A stretch of 64,000 nt of DNA, from positions 294,529,293-294,593,292 of the forward strand of contig NC_085140.1 in NCBI RefSeq assembly GCF_024139115.2, in the 5' to 3' direction. Of this stretch, positions 43,380 through 54,811 are shown one piece after another. The first letter of the stretch is position 1; each line of letters opens with the position of its first letter. Position numbers and translations under genes: made by a program. The DNA is from Armigeres subalbatus. Taxonomy: Eukaryota; Arthropoda; Insecta; Diptera; Culicidae. A model generated the notes under the pieces. It saw nothing but the letters and a program-made list of their open reading frames with translations. It was not told the origin of the DNA and ran no database searches.

Positions 43380-43779
43380 CTCCTGACCACTTTTTCATCT
43401 TCACCGACAGTCTATGTTCCTTGGAGCCTGTTCGGTCAATGAAACTGGTTAAGCACTCAGCGTGTTTTCTGAATGGGATACGGAAAGCTTTGAGTGCCTT
43501 ATCACAACGGTCTTACACAATCACCATGGCTTGGGTCCCTTCTCATTGGTCGATCCCGAAAAATGAGGAAGCGGACTCTTTGGCTAAGGTGGGCGCTATG
43601 GAAGGTGATATTTACGATCAGAAAATCACATTCGATGAATTTTTCACATTAGTTTGTCAGGAAACCTTGAACAGCTGGCAACGGAAATGGACAAATTGGG
43701 AGTTGGGTAAATGGCTGTATTCAATTCGCCCGCAGGTGTCGTTTTTGTTGACATCCCGATTTACATTTTTTTATTACAT

Positions 43780-44373
43780 GGAGTAATTTCCGGAGGATTT
43801 GATTAAGGAAGTCCCGAAGGAACTGTAGGAGGACATCCCGGGAAAACTCCTGGAGGAATTTCTAAAATAATTTACGATGGAATTTTTAGGAAATTCTCGT
43901 AGGAATTCCTTTTTCCAATTCTCCAGAAATTCCTTGAGGAATTCCTCAAGAAATTCCTCCAAGAATTCCTGCAATTAGTCCTCTGAGAATTCCTGCAGAA
44001 ATTTCCCAAGAATTTCTAAAGGAATTCCAAGAAGAGTATATTCTTGGAGGTAGATCCGGAGGAATTCCTGGAAAAAATTTCGGAGGGATTCTTGGTGGAA
44101 TTCATGGAAGAATTCCCGAAGGAATTCCTGGAGGAATTTCTGTAGGATTTCCTGGAGGAATTCCCGGAGAAATTCCCTGCGTTATTCCCGGAGGAATTCC
44201 TGTACGAAACCTTAATCCATTCCTTCGAGAATTTCTTTGCAAATTTCTACGAGAATTTTTTCGGGAATTCGGGATTTCCTCCAGGAATTTTCCAGGGAAA
44301 TTCTCTTAAAATTTCTTCAGGAAAACCTTCAAGAATTTCTACAGAAATTCCTTCAACAATTCCTCCGTTAATT
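43780..44373. repeat. GGAATTCC degenerate array, left part
   Basis: Words such as GGAATTCCTGGAGGAATTTC at a basic 12-bp period. The unit is close to its own reverse complement, so both strands look alike. It directly follows the broken LINE. Confidence 0.85.
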
Positions 44374-44809
44374 GGGTCCTAAAATGAAGAATCGATATTC
44401 GATTTTCTTTAAGGGAACGATGAAGCTAATCATTCTAAACGTGTCAGGTTTTCTTTAGACTCAAAAATCGAAAAGAACATTGTTTAATTTGAAATTGAAA
44501 AATAGATGAAAAATGCTTCCTCGACATTTTCGGTCTTGTTTGACGTACGGATTCAAACGCATTAGCAAAACACCACAGGGCACTTGACTCAACCTTTGAC
44601 AGTTAATATATGGGGCTGACGTTCTGGACACATGGTTCATTCGTTCTAAAATGTTGCACAGCTCAAAATTTGCCTTAAAATGTATTAAACACAAAAATAT
44701 TATTTTTACTGATTTAGAATTTTACCAGAATTTTTATAACAACGGTACAAGTATTCTTGACCGATGCACTATCGTTTGCAACCATAAACGAGGTAGGGCT
44801 TTAGGACCC
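44374..44809. mobile_element. 436-bp element with GGGTCCTAAA ends, AATT target
   Basis: GGGTCCTAAA and TTTAGGACCC ends; AATT at 44370-44373 and 44810-44813. With the element and one AATT removed, the 12-bp register of the array is continuous (ATTCCTCCGTTA / ATTCCTCCACGA). A 4-bp target would fit the 4-bp mosquito MITE class; internal sequence has no ORF of note. Confidence 0.8.
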
Positions 44810-45870
44810 AATTCCTCCACGAATTCCTCCGGGAATTCCCTTGGGAATTCCTCCTAGAGTTCCTCCAGAAATTTCACCTATAATTTTTCCAGGAATTCTT
44901 CCAATTATCTCCCCAAGAATTTCTCCAGGAATTCTTCCAGGAATATCTTCAGGAATTCCTCCGAGATTACCTCTAGGAATTCCTCCGGGAATTCCTTCAT
45001 GCATTTCTCCAGAAATACCTCCAGGAATTCCTTCGGGAATTCTTCCTGGGGGTATACCCGGTTTGCTGGGGGTATTCCTGGAGAAATTTTCAAGGGGATT
45101 TCCGAAAGAATTCCTGGGGAAGTTACTGGAGGAATTCGCTGAAGAACTCCTGGTGGAATTCCCAGAGGAATTTTTAGGGGAATTTCCAGAGAAAATTCTC
45201 GGAGGAAGAATTTCCCCCGGGATTATTCCACTAATTGCTTCAGGAGCTCTCCCTTGCTTGTTTTACTAATGGCTTCAGGAATTCCTCCATCAATTGCTTC
45301 AGGAATTTCTCCAGGAACTTGTTCTAATTATTGCTCCGGAAATTCCTTCATGAATTAATCCGGGAATTACTCTAGGCATTTCTGCGAGAATTTCTCCATC
45401 AATTCCTTCAGGAATTTCTTCAGAAATTCAGTCACTAATTGTTTAAAGAATTCCTCCAGCATTACCTAGGACTTCGTTCAAGGACTCATCCACTAATTCT
45501 TCCAGGAATTTTTCCACTTATTGCTTCAAGAATTTATCCAGCGCTGCTATCTGAACTTCCTCCAGAAATTTCTCCAGGGTTTCTTCGGGGAACTCCTCCA
45601 GGAATAGGTCTACTAATTGCTTCTGGAAATTATCCACTAATTGCCTCAAGAAATCCCCCAGAACTTCTCTAGGAGTTCCTCCAGGAACTCCTCCGGAATT
45701 AATCCAGGCATTCTTTCCGAAATTCCTCCAGGAACTCTTGCGGGAATTCCTCCAGGAATGCCACCAGGAAGTTTCGCGATCATGTCGCCAGAAATTATTT
45801 CCGAAATGTCTTCGAGAATATTTCCAGGAAATCCTCCATAAATTCCTTCTAAAATTAATAATCTAAAATT
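44810..45870. repeat. GGAATTCC degenerate array, right part
   Basis: 12-bp period clear at 44810-45010 (AATTCCTCC-G/A-GGG), looser later. Plus-strand frames give IPPGIPPGI-type peptides and minus-strand frames EEFLEEFL-type; both are repeat artefacts. Confidence 0.88.
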
Positions 45871-46380
45871 TCTCCCAGAAGTTTATCCGGAAGCTCAACG
45901 ACTACGCTGACATATGGGACAAACTAAAAAGTTTTTTTTTTAATTTTCTAATTAAATAAATATTCGTATTGAATGGTCACAATAAGAATGAGAAATATGA
46001 AATTACAGGTTCAAACTTAGTCATTAAAATCCAACTTGGGAGTGGGCTGGTCGATGGTCGCCTTTGGATCCAGGCTCGTCAAGAAACAAAAACCAAACTG
46101 TTTAGTAGATTGGTCGGTGATTTGTTTATTATGTTATTCGAGCCGAACAAATATTCAATTATTCAATACAAATGCTCTTGCTCAGTAAAATTGTACATGG
46201 TTTTCATCGCACCCTTGTTTTGAAAATGTTTACTTGTATAATTGAATAAAATAAAAACCAGCAATAAGTAACTGCACTAATTGATTCGTTTTTCATCGAT
46301 CCACAAGATTTTTGTTTTGGAATAATTTGAAGAAAAACCCCTGCGCTTGCTCATTTGTTTTTGTTCGAGCTGCAAGGAGT
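45871..46380. other. Non-coding, nothing recognised
   Basis: No supported gene or repeat family. Confidence 0.4.
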
Positions 46381-47510
46381 TTTTCTATATGTCACGAGCA
46401 ACCAATTGGAATACAGAAGAAGTTCCTGAGGGAATGGTTTATCAAAAGCTAAAATATGAAAAACCAACCAGTGAATTTGAATTTAAGTTGTCATCGCTGC
46501 TGTAAAACAGTGTAGTACCAGGAGTCACTCGATGAACTGCCAATAGCCGATCCTGGTTAGGGAACGGAAGTGAAGCCGGGACGGCCTTACCTCAAATAGA
46601 GCTGGATACAAAATCTGCAAAAAGATTCAGATTTAAACACAACAGAATATCGCGGCTATGGCAGCCCCAGAAGCTGACGACCAGCGGGACTGCCTTTACA
46701 AGAAACGATGATTTCCACAACGCCGTTGAATCTACCAATCTATCGAATCGATTCCGTTCACCAATGGGCAAAACGGAAATTATCCACAAAGTCGGTTGCA
46801 TCGGTGGCATCACGAGGCTTTTGCGTTTGGTATTGTATTTGATCTGCTTGACTCGCAACACCACCAAATCGACAGAAAATATTTTGTTTTTCGCCTACTG
46901 TTTTCAATTGTCAAAATTCCTTTGGTAATAACGCGAAATTTTCCTTGACCGTTTTCCTTGAGAACTGCATACTAGGCTTAAATCCAACCCCCGAACAACT
47001 TGACATTTAGCCTTAGTTTCGCGTACCCACTTGGAAATCGCAGATGGCGCTTCGAAACATAAACAATGGGTCCATCCTACGCCACCGTCACACTTTTACT
47101 CCATAGAAGTCCTGTTTTTTTGTTTCGTCATTTGTTGTCTCCAAATAACAGACAGGGACAGTAGGGCAGATTTGTAATTGCGAAGTGAATATAAGAAAAT
47201 AAAATAAACAAACAGGAAAACAAATAATTTTTCTATTATTAGTTCGTTTTCTTGTCATGCTCAAGCACATTAGGCGCAACGGAGCCAAAACCAATTTTCA
47301 TAGTTTTGCAGCTTGATGCTCAAATAAAGATTAGATAATTAAGTGAACTGTAAAGCTGAAAAAGAATTCCCTTATGACAAGGCAGTTTCATTTTTATTCA
47401 CAAAATTACGCATAATGTTTCTCATTTGGAACACACTTTTAATAAACAAAATAAAATAATGATATCGACAAAATTTCTCGATTTATTTCATTAGTCGATT
47501 CTTTGGCTAA
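46381..47510. other. Coding-like short frames, unassigned
   Basis: A 38-residue frame starts at ATG 46389 (MSRATNWNTEEVPEGMVYQK..) and stops at 46502-46504; a 91-residue minus-strand frame (46592-46867) ends just before GAG|GTAAGG, a consensus splice donor at about 46590. Base composition is more even than the surroundings. Neither frame is recognisable, so these may be exons, pseudogene pieces or chance. The remainder (46920-47510) is non-coding. Confidence 0.25.
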
Positions 47511-47516
47511 TTCCAG

Positions 47517-47702
47517 GTGAACTACATCTTCCGTGTTCATTCTTCCAACTTTCCTAATTTTGTCTCCATGATACCGCCGTCGGGAATGACAAATGATCAA
47601 ATGGTATCCGCACTCCAGACTGTCGGTGAAGGCGCTGACCAATTCTGTCCTAACACCCCCAACGACGGTACTCCATATTTGAATATCTGTATTCCAAACT
47701 AA
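47517..47702 (+). CDS. Possible 3'-terminal coding exon, unknown protein
   Basis: An open frame runs from right after an acceptor-like TTGGCTAATTCCAG (ending 47516) to TAA 47700-47702, 61 residues in phase 0. It starts VNYIFRVHSSNFPNF, has IPPSGMTNDQMVSALQTVGE in the middle, and ends CPNTPNDGTPYLNICIPN with two Cys. Codon use is mixed and not repeat-like, and AATAAA follows 28 bp after the stop. This arrangement is that of a last exon of a small, perhaps secreted, protein. I do not recognise the family and found no upstream exon in the window. Chance ORF remains possible. Confidence 0.4.
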   Translation: MNYIFRVHSSNFPNFVSMIPPSGMTNDQMVSALQTVGEGADQFCPNTPNDGTPYLNICIPN

Positions 47703-47729
47703 TATAAAATTGTCTACCTCCAAAATTTG

Positions 47730-47735
47730 AATAAA
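47730..47735 (+). promoter_or_regulatory. Poly(A) signal AATAAA after the candidate exon
   Basis: AATAAA 28 bp after TAA 47700-47702, giving a short 3' UTR as is common in mosquito genes. Supports the exon only weakly because the region is AT-rich. Confidence 0.35.
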
Positions 47736-47739
47736 TCTC

Positions 47740-48416
47740 CAAGTTATGCGACATTCCCGCTGAATGATAAACCGATAAACCGTTATCCAAGAAAATTAAC
47801 CCACCAGAATATTTTGGTAATCAGCCCCAACAACCTTAAAGCGGTCATCTTACTACTCAGCTACGGAAGCCTCATTCTCCTTTGATTAATTCAAGTTTAG
47901 ATTGATTTTCATTTACTCTTCTTTCTGCATTGCACATTAATTCCATTTTCGCCCTATTCGTGAAATGATTCGATTAATCTCGAGTTTGACAGGACCACCC
48001 GGACCAAATTTTCGGGGTACAGTGACATTGTACTTCATATGTCAAGTTGCTCCCGGGTTGCTTAAATCAGTCAATATGTTGTAGTTCCTGTTGAAACCGC
48101 AGTAAGGCTATTGCATACCTAGATGCACACTACTCACGATACAGTTGCGACATCCGACAATCCGAAAAAAAACTCGATTGTCGCCATATGTTATTCCAGA
48201 AATCTTATTGGAATCCGGTTTTCATGTGTCCTTCATTCAATACTTCAATAACACCTTCCGGATCTCAATGATTTTTTCAAATATCCCTAAAATATTTCCA
48301 GAATTATAAAAAAAATACAAAAATCTAACAGATCCTCAAAAATTAGTGCCAATTAATATGATTTGTCAATTTTTGGAGAAAACTGAGAGGTTTAACCAAG
48401 GGTTTAACCACAGATC
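47740..48416. other. Non-coding, nothing recognised
   Basis: No supported feature. Confidence 0.4.
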
Positions 48417-48567
48417 ATAAATTAACGGCTATGCAGTCTCATACGATTAAAGCAATTTTTTTCAACGTCCGACGTTTCGATACAGGATCTTATCTCGTGT
48501 CGAAACGTCGGACGAATAAAAAAAACTCGTTTTAATCGTATGAGACTGCGTAACCGTTAATAAATGA
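48417..48567. mobile_element. Foldback pair of Penelope-like terminal motifs
   Basis: The arm ATTAACGGCTATGCAGTCTC..GTCCGACGTTTCGA is matched in reverse by CGAAACGTCGGAC..GAGACTGCGTAACCGTTAAT. Each arm ends in CGAAACGTCGGAC, the sequence usually found after helix II of Penelope-type hammerheads. The head-to-head arrangement leaves a ~20-nt loop. A full hammerhead core could not be read. Confidence 0.6.
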
Positions 48568-50100
48568 TTTATTATTAGGATTTTATTTGGTGGGATAAGT
48601 CGAGTATGGCGCTTTGAGGAGCCGATAGAGCTTGCATTTATTTTTGTATAGACCCCATAATATCTACATATCATCTTCTTTTTTACCTCTATTAAGCGAG
48701 GAATTTTCCTGGGCTTTTCAACTCACCGTATCACCATGTAATGACTGAATTACACCATTACTATAAATCAGTTTAATATTTCTCATATTGAGTTGAGTGA
48801 GGTTAACAACTTGACAAATAAGCAGCAAAGGCATAAACAAAACCTTTGACAGCCTATGTAAGCTGTATTCAATATCTCCTTAAAATATTATCCCTCATCA
48901 GCTGGGGCCATGGCGTTCCCTAGATCAGGAATCTAGTTACGCCAAATGGAAGTAACACTCATGTTAGTAAAAAGAAGCTACGAGATTGATGCTGTGTTTC
49001 ATTGTTTTGCGATAAAATTAATTGAATATATGTTCAGTGAGATGAAAAATGGAAAGTTCCCCTACCTAACTCTTGAATGATTCGATCAAAGTTTGTTATA
49101 ACGCTAATTAAGCACACAGTTATTGATTCTGCATTGGGATATAAGCTTGCACGTCAAAGAAATGGTCTTACGTGAATCTCTGATAGTTCAAAGATCCACA
49201 ATCCACACCTTTCGAGGCACCTTGCCATTCTTTGCTATATGTTACATAAAACTTAAAGTTATGAAGCCTCTTCAATTCACACCACGGCAAAGCCTCGCTT
49301 GGCCATCTCTGTTATAATCACCCGAAAAAGGTCATCAATGCATCCATTCTCCGTTGCACTTACACAACAATAATTATTTGTACGTCAACCGAGCCTAGTT
49401 GTTAAATATTTGTTCCAAATAAGTGAAATCCGTAGAGATCACTCGCCCGCATACCCGGCAACAGCCCGATGATCGCCAGTGCGACGGAAAGGCGCTGAAC
49501 TGAATCAGTCACTTCGTGCTCAATTTTTTCGGCAGCGCAATCAATACCCCGTGCGTTTGAGTTGGATTGACGAAAATCATCAATTCGTGCATTTGCATAC
49601 AGATTGCATTACAATCGTCCACAATGAATGGGCGCATTCGCATAAATCGCACCTCTTTACGCTCATTTCGACGGCGGCTGCTGCTGCCACCTATCTTACA
49701 TGCAACTCGCGTAAACACCCGAACAGAGAGTGTAGCATAGAGCAATAGCAATTATCATCCAAATAACCAGGGCCAAAAAAGAGATTCAAAATTTGCGGCT
49801 AACACGAATTTTGTTGTTTAAATATTATGTCACCCACAGAAGAGGTGTATGCTCGCGTATAATAATTACTATTGGTATGGTAATTTTTAGAGTGATGCCT
49901 ACCCAGCTCAATTGTTCATCCGTTGGGGTTTGTACAGTATAGAACACATCATTTCGGTTCACACAAATTTGAAGTGGATCAAAGGTGCATCCTCAGTATT
50001 GAAACAAATCTAGGAAAAGAGCACACCAGAAAAACCTCGAACTGCATTGCATAATCGCCAGTCCACCGTTGCTCCCGCGGGGGTATCGGAATTAAGTTAT
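48568..50100. other. Unique-looking non-coding sequence
   Basis: No repeat family or gene recognised. Confidence 0.4.
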
Positions 50101-50230
50101 TATGCAGGCTAGGTATAAAGCTGCGCCGCGTGGTGACTTAGTTCCGATTCCCCCGTGACATGGTGCGTCGCGTCGTCGTCATGCAATGATGAAGAGATTA
50201 TTGTTAACTCAATTCGTGCCGTGCCTGTGA
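50101..50230 (+). promoter_or_regulatory. Candidate TATA promoter and leader
   Basis: GGTATAAAG at 50112-50120 with a TTAGTT initiator-like site 26 bp downstream (A at 50140), in a GC-rich stretch (GCTGCGCCGCG), then CGTCGCGTCGTCGTC and a possible donor CCT|GTGAGA at about 50226. The spacing is right for a core promoter, but there is no coding or expression evidence. Confidence 0.3.
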
Positions 50231-51411
50231 GAAATGGGTTTTCAAAGCGCCTTGTAGCACATGGGAGCGGGCATATTCGCTACCACTTCATATGGGTGGT
50301 CTGCCTTTCGGTGATGGTTGGAGCACTCTGGTGGACGAGGTCACTTAATAGTTTATTTACATTTTAAATAAATTGAAATGGACGGTGAATATTTTCGTGC
50401 GAAAATGGGCTTTTGGGATTTACGATGAGCCTGATTGAATAGTCGTGACAAGCAGTCTATAGTTATTGACATCACCAGCGTATTTACTTTCATCAGTCAT
50501 GCAACCAATTCAATAACGAACTCATTTCAACAGACGCAGCATGAAATATTTCCAGAAAGGATGAACCGTCGTTTTATGCAAGAGCACGATGTCAGTTTTG
50601 CGGGAGCAATCAAAGTTTCTATAAATAATATTTTACTGTCAATGTCTTGCGGGTCTGTCGAGCAGAAGCGTTGCCATCCCAGATACAGCGAGTTTGATTA
50701 TCAATTTGATCATAAATCTTTTCAGCTAATGCTAGATGTTTTCGACTGTTCACATAAGTTGTTGTGGAGTAATAGCATTAGAATGATCCTCGTTGAGTGT
50801 TGCTCACGAGAAGACAATTTCCGACAGGAATATAATGCTGCATAACTTAAAGAGTGATCAAATTTATTGACTTTCAAGGCAGTATAGGGAATCGGCCTCT
50901 GCTTATGTACCGAGCATTTGATATAAAGGGTATCGGAAATTAGTGCGACTGCGACAGATCCGCCAGACTGTCACCAACTATCTTGTTAAGCTATGCTCTC
51001 TTAACGCAGCCACATTGTAGAATTTCTCCTGCAGCTATTAGTAGTAATTTCCGTTGTAAAAAATTGTACACAGTATTGACGGTGAGCTCCACAGCTCGAT
51101 GGAAACTTATTGACATTTCCTCAATCAAGAAATAATTTATTAGACACAGTGGAGACAGAAGACATAATTCCTCATAAATGATAAATTAGGGTCGTTCACA
51201 ATTGAAATGGTCTAACTACAAATAAAGATTCTATTTTAGTTTCAGATAATGCAAATATATGACATCGAATATCCATCACACGTTGATCTCTCCCATCAGT
51301 AATTGATAGACGCCGAAAGTTGCCATCCCGCAATCATAATTACATAATGAACCTCAAGCTTACACAGGTTGATTGCTGCCTTCTGCACTTGCTCGGTCTC
51401 TTATGTATGGC
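50231..51411. other. Non-coding, no recognised gene
   Basis: A 136-codon ORF (50435-50845) has no motif I recognise. Nothing else supported. Confidence 0.35.
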
Positions 51412-51419
51412 CTCGGTGG

Positions 51420-52851
51420 TAGAGATGGGCAAAACAGCTCATTGCAGTGAGCGGATCTGATCCGTTCAGCTCATTGAAAAGAGTCAGCTCCTTGGATCAG
51501 CTCTTCAGTTCTTTAATGCTACATATAATAAAATATAATTGTTAATATTATTATTTTAATTATTGTTCAAAAATTTGAAAAATTTATGTCATTCATTAAT
51601 TTATTCATTCATTCATCATTCATCTATTTACCTTTCTTTGGAATTTTTAAAATGTTTAGCTACAGTGAAGTAATAATTTCTATTGAAAAACCGACAATTT
51701 TAAACTAATAACATTTATTACGCTTTTTTCTGACCGTCTAGTTTTGAAGTCAAGGAGAACCATAACATTTATTTCTATACAAAAAACTAACTCAACATTA
51801 TTTTCTATTCATAATTCTAAGTTGCATTTTATTGATAACGTTTCTCAAATCGTTAATTTAAATAATTCAGTCCCTAGTCTCTGATATGTATATGAACCAT
51901 ATCACGTGTCATAAGTTTTCTCTTCATACTGGGTGCAGTAAATCAATGCCTTGTTTGCGCGCGCTTCTAACCCTTCTAACCATGCGTAGTTGACATTTTC
52001 ATACAAGCGAGCACATTCATCTATATTGGTTCCCGAAATGCGAGAGAAATAAAAACAAGAGAGTAAAAAATACAGAGCACGGTGCTACAAACAAACCGAG
52101 TGTACATGTAGCACTATGCGGGCGGGAAAACCCGTCGCAAGCAAAAGATCCGCTCCGTGCAAGACACAGCACCCAGCTCGGTTCGTTTGAACCACACGGT
52201 TCGCTCGCTAGAATCGGTCGCGACTGATCCGGATCGAGATCCGTGTCGCACGGATCTGAGCTAGTGGCGCAGCTCGCGCTTCCATGTCACAGCAATTTCG
52301 AGCTGGACGACGACATGAGCGGAACTGAGAGTTGTTCGGATCTTCGGATCTTTTGCTTAGTACGGTTCGTTCGCTACCGCACTACTAGGTATCTTTTGTG
52401 TGTCCGTTCGTAGCGCCGAGTATGTGGGCATGGGTTAAGAAATAGGCGGCAAGCTAGATTATTTTTGCTTGTGTGTTTCTTATTCCTCTCTGCAGCAGAA
52501 ATGATTTCTGTTGCTTGGCTAGATGTTGCTGTCGCTTGGCTTTATGGTGCTTGAGGTGCAAATAATAAACGATCAGCACGTGCGCGGTACTGGATTGGAA
52601 TGCTCATACAAGCTCGCTTGTGTTGTGTACCGCGAGCGTGGTATTTTCGTTTGCGCTGTACAAAATACAACAGCGCGCGTACTCGAGTGCGTACGCTCGA
52701 GGGAGTTTCTCTAGGCGCGTGTTTGACAATGATTTCATCAATTTAAAGTGAGCTGCTGAGCTGGGCTTCTTAAAAAAAGATCCATGGCTCATCAGCTTAA
52801 TGTAAGGAAGCGAATCTTTGGAACAGCTCCTGAGCGGAGCGCCCACCTCTA
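51420..52851. mobile_element. 1.43-kb non-autonomous hAT element
   Basis: CTCGGTGG is duplicated exactly at 51412-51419 and 52852-52859. Ends TAGAGATGGGC and, on the other strand, TAGAGGTGGGC. Subterminal GATCCG/CGGATC, CAGCTC and GAGCTG words recur in both halves. The interior has a GC-rich stretch (52080-52440) and no transposase frame. Confidence 0.94.
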
Positions 52852-52859
52852 CTCGGTGG

Positions 52860-53812
52860 CCAAGAGCGGCCATTCAGTAACTTTAACATAGGTGAATATC
52901 CAAACCACCTCACATCGGTGCACTCGCATGATGATCGGTGGGCACGATTTTCTCCGTCGTCATCACCACATCCATGACCATTACCAATAATAGCACCTGG
53001 CGAGCCCTTTTTCCACCGATATTTATTTTTTTCTACCACGTACGGCAGATACACCTCCACTTTACCAATAGTTGTGGTACCAGCGAACCAGTTTGCCCAT
53101 GGCCTATGCTTATGAGTTAGAAGAAAGCGGTCCAATAGCTAGGCGGATCGGGTGTTCACACGGGTGCGCCGGAGAACTTGTAATGTGTTGAGTTCGTTTA
53201 TTATCAATTAACCTATCTTTCTCAATTAACTTCTTTCCATGGAGATTTTCCCTTTTCTTTGGCTTCGTTATCTTCTTCAGCCAGAGTTTCGAACGGGGCG
53301 CAACTGGATGCACGATAATAATCAACAGCAGGCGAACGGTTGGTGGATATAATTCCTTCATTGACGTCAAAGCATACAGGTTCCAGATTTTCCGTTTTGG
53401 TGTGCATCTTTCATAGCCATGGCATCACTAACCTTCTGAACTCGTTCTGTATCATAATTAAACACGATGGAACTCGGAGAAAATGTTCTAATTGCTCAAA
53501 GTTTTTTTTTGTGATTGACGAATCCATATGATGGTGAAGATATTTTTCGTACTTTTTTATTGTATGTATTCTCGCTAATAGAAAATTTAATGTCGTCAGG
53601 TTCACTAACTTCTCCATTTAGAACAATGCTCACCGGCGTTTTCTGTCTAAAAAAGACTGACTGAAACTGCTCCTAAACATTGACAAAAACAAAAACGTCC
53701 CTGTTTGATTTCTAGAAAATTATAGTGAAAATGTCTGATTTTGAACACTTAAGTGCTTCCCAATATCGGCTTATATTTAACGAATAACAAGTTTGATACA
53801 AGTCAAAGTCGT
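52860..53812. other. Non-coding, no recognised gene
   Basis: Overlapping short ORFs at 52900-53400 on both strands show no motif. Confidence 0.35.
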
Positions 53813-53925
53813 ACTACAGGCACAGACAAACAGACGTGCTACAGGTAAACTTCGATGTAACGTACAATTTTATTTTAAAGTTGTACGTTATATCGAATTG
53901 TACGTTATATCGAAGCATGAATAAT
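53813..53925. mobile_element. Fragment of a TA-type element with hairpin
   Basis: CTACAGGTAAACTTCGATGT..AACGTACAA followed by TTGTACGTTATATCGAA twice; the blocks TTCGATGTAACGTACAA and TTGTACGTTATATCGAA are inverted repeats. The CTACAGG start and ATCGAAG words recall Tc1/mariner-like MITEs. The other end is not evident. Confidence 0.5.
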
Positions 53926-54280
53926 AATCCGTATTTTATAGTACTTGAATGTTGTTCAAGCATGTGGGTGAATATTTATTTTTCTAAAATAAGGTTCAGC
54001 TATCAGTGTGGATGAGCTTTTCTTTTGAAGAATTCCTACAAACTTGTTCGTTTTAAAGAAAAATTACCCTTATTTTGATGATGTCGACTGCTTTGATGCA
54101 CTTTTCGGGGATTTGATTGGCGATTCAGTCTGGTTTTTAATTAAAAATAACTACCTGTGTGAAAGATTGAATTTCTTATTATTATTTATTCCTTATTATG
54201 AATTCATTATTATTATAAATTGGTTATCTGCGATTTTTATCGGATTTAAACCAAAGAATTTTTTTGATAATCTTGGCGAA
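53926..54280. other. Non-coding, nothing recognised
   Basis: AT-rich sequence without supported features. Confidence 0.4.
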
Positions 54281-54790
54281 ACTTCCAAAGAATTTCTTGA
54301 AGCAGTTCCATTGAAAATTTGTTTAGAAATTCCTTAAGGAAATCTTTTCTTTAGTAAACCATACAAAATACCTGAATTCTATCAGATAACTTGTTGGGAG
54401 CATTCTTCCAGAAATTTTCTGTACTGCAGAAATGATTTTTTCCTTACGGGATTCCTAAAGGAATTTCCGAAGGAGCGCTAAAAGGAATGTCGGAAAGAGG
54501 TTATGATGGCATTTCCAACAACATATTTGAAGGCATTTTTTATAGAATTTTCAACGCAACAGTCGAAGATTTCCTAAAAGTATTTCCGAAGAAATTTTAA
54601 TTGGAATTTCTAAAGAATTCTCTATTGAAATTCTCGAAGGTATTCCTAAAGGAACTTAAAAATTATTTCCTAAAGGATTTCCTAAAAAATATCGAAGGAA
54701 TGTTAAAAGAAATTTTTGAAGGATTTTTCCGACGGCATTTCCGAAAAGAAACCTAAAGGAATTTCCTAATTTAGTAGATTGAGAGTTCGA
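54281..54790. repeat. Degenerate AAGGAATTTC-type array
   Basis: CTAAAGGAATTTCC, GAAGGTATTCC and AAAGGAATTTCCTAA words at irregular spacing; an A-richer relative of the 43.8-kb array. It resumes at about 55020-55200. Confidence 0.7.
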
Positions 54791-54811
54791 CTACTTATGT
54801 TAAACTATATG

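Larger units (their letters stand above)
38631..43765 (+). mobile_element. Near full-length, inactive I-clade LINE
   Basis: About 5 kb with ORF1 (gag-like, zinc knuckles), then ORF2 (endonuclease, reverse transcriptase, RNase H) in the order of I-clade elements. 38631-38850 is a probable 5' UTR. It has been hit by a SINE (40482-40727), three MITEs (41374-41555, 42386-42598, 43161-43379) and a 58-bp insert (42822-42879). The YADD region is deleted, and several frameshifts are present. The 3' end is lost in the GGAATTCC array from about 43770. Confidence 0.88.
42600..43765 (+). pseudogene. LINE ORF2: RNase H domain and tail, broken
   Basis: LVYDAGG, [58-bp insert], SDLYMKQEVHGIPDFIRAEI, then RNase H: FTDGSKMNDSTG (Asp), SSVYTAEIAAIHYSLEQI (Glu), [hAT MITE], FFIFTDSLCSLEPV (Asp), MAWVPSHWSIPKNEEADSLA (last Asp), and LNSWQRKWTNW. 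Glycine in the usual GH(x)G loop is replaced (SHWSIP). The RNase H domain supports the I clade rather than Jockey/CR1. Confidence 0.85.

Noticed and set aside
44841..45269. 142-codon ORF with IPPGI repeats resembling a collagen- or elastin-like protein
   Set aside because: Translation of the 12-bp GGAATTCC repeat; the opposite strand is also open (EEFLEEFL type).
48417..48567. Complete hammerhead ribozyme
   Set aside because: CGAAACGTCGGAC is present in both arms but no CUGANGA with a correctly placed helix II could be read.
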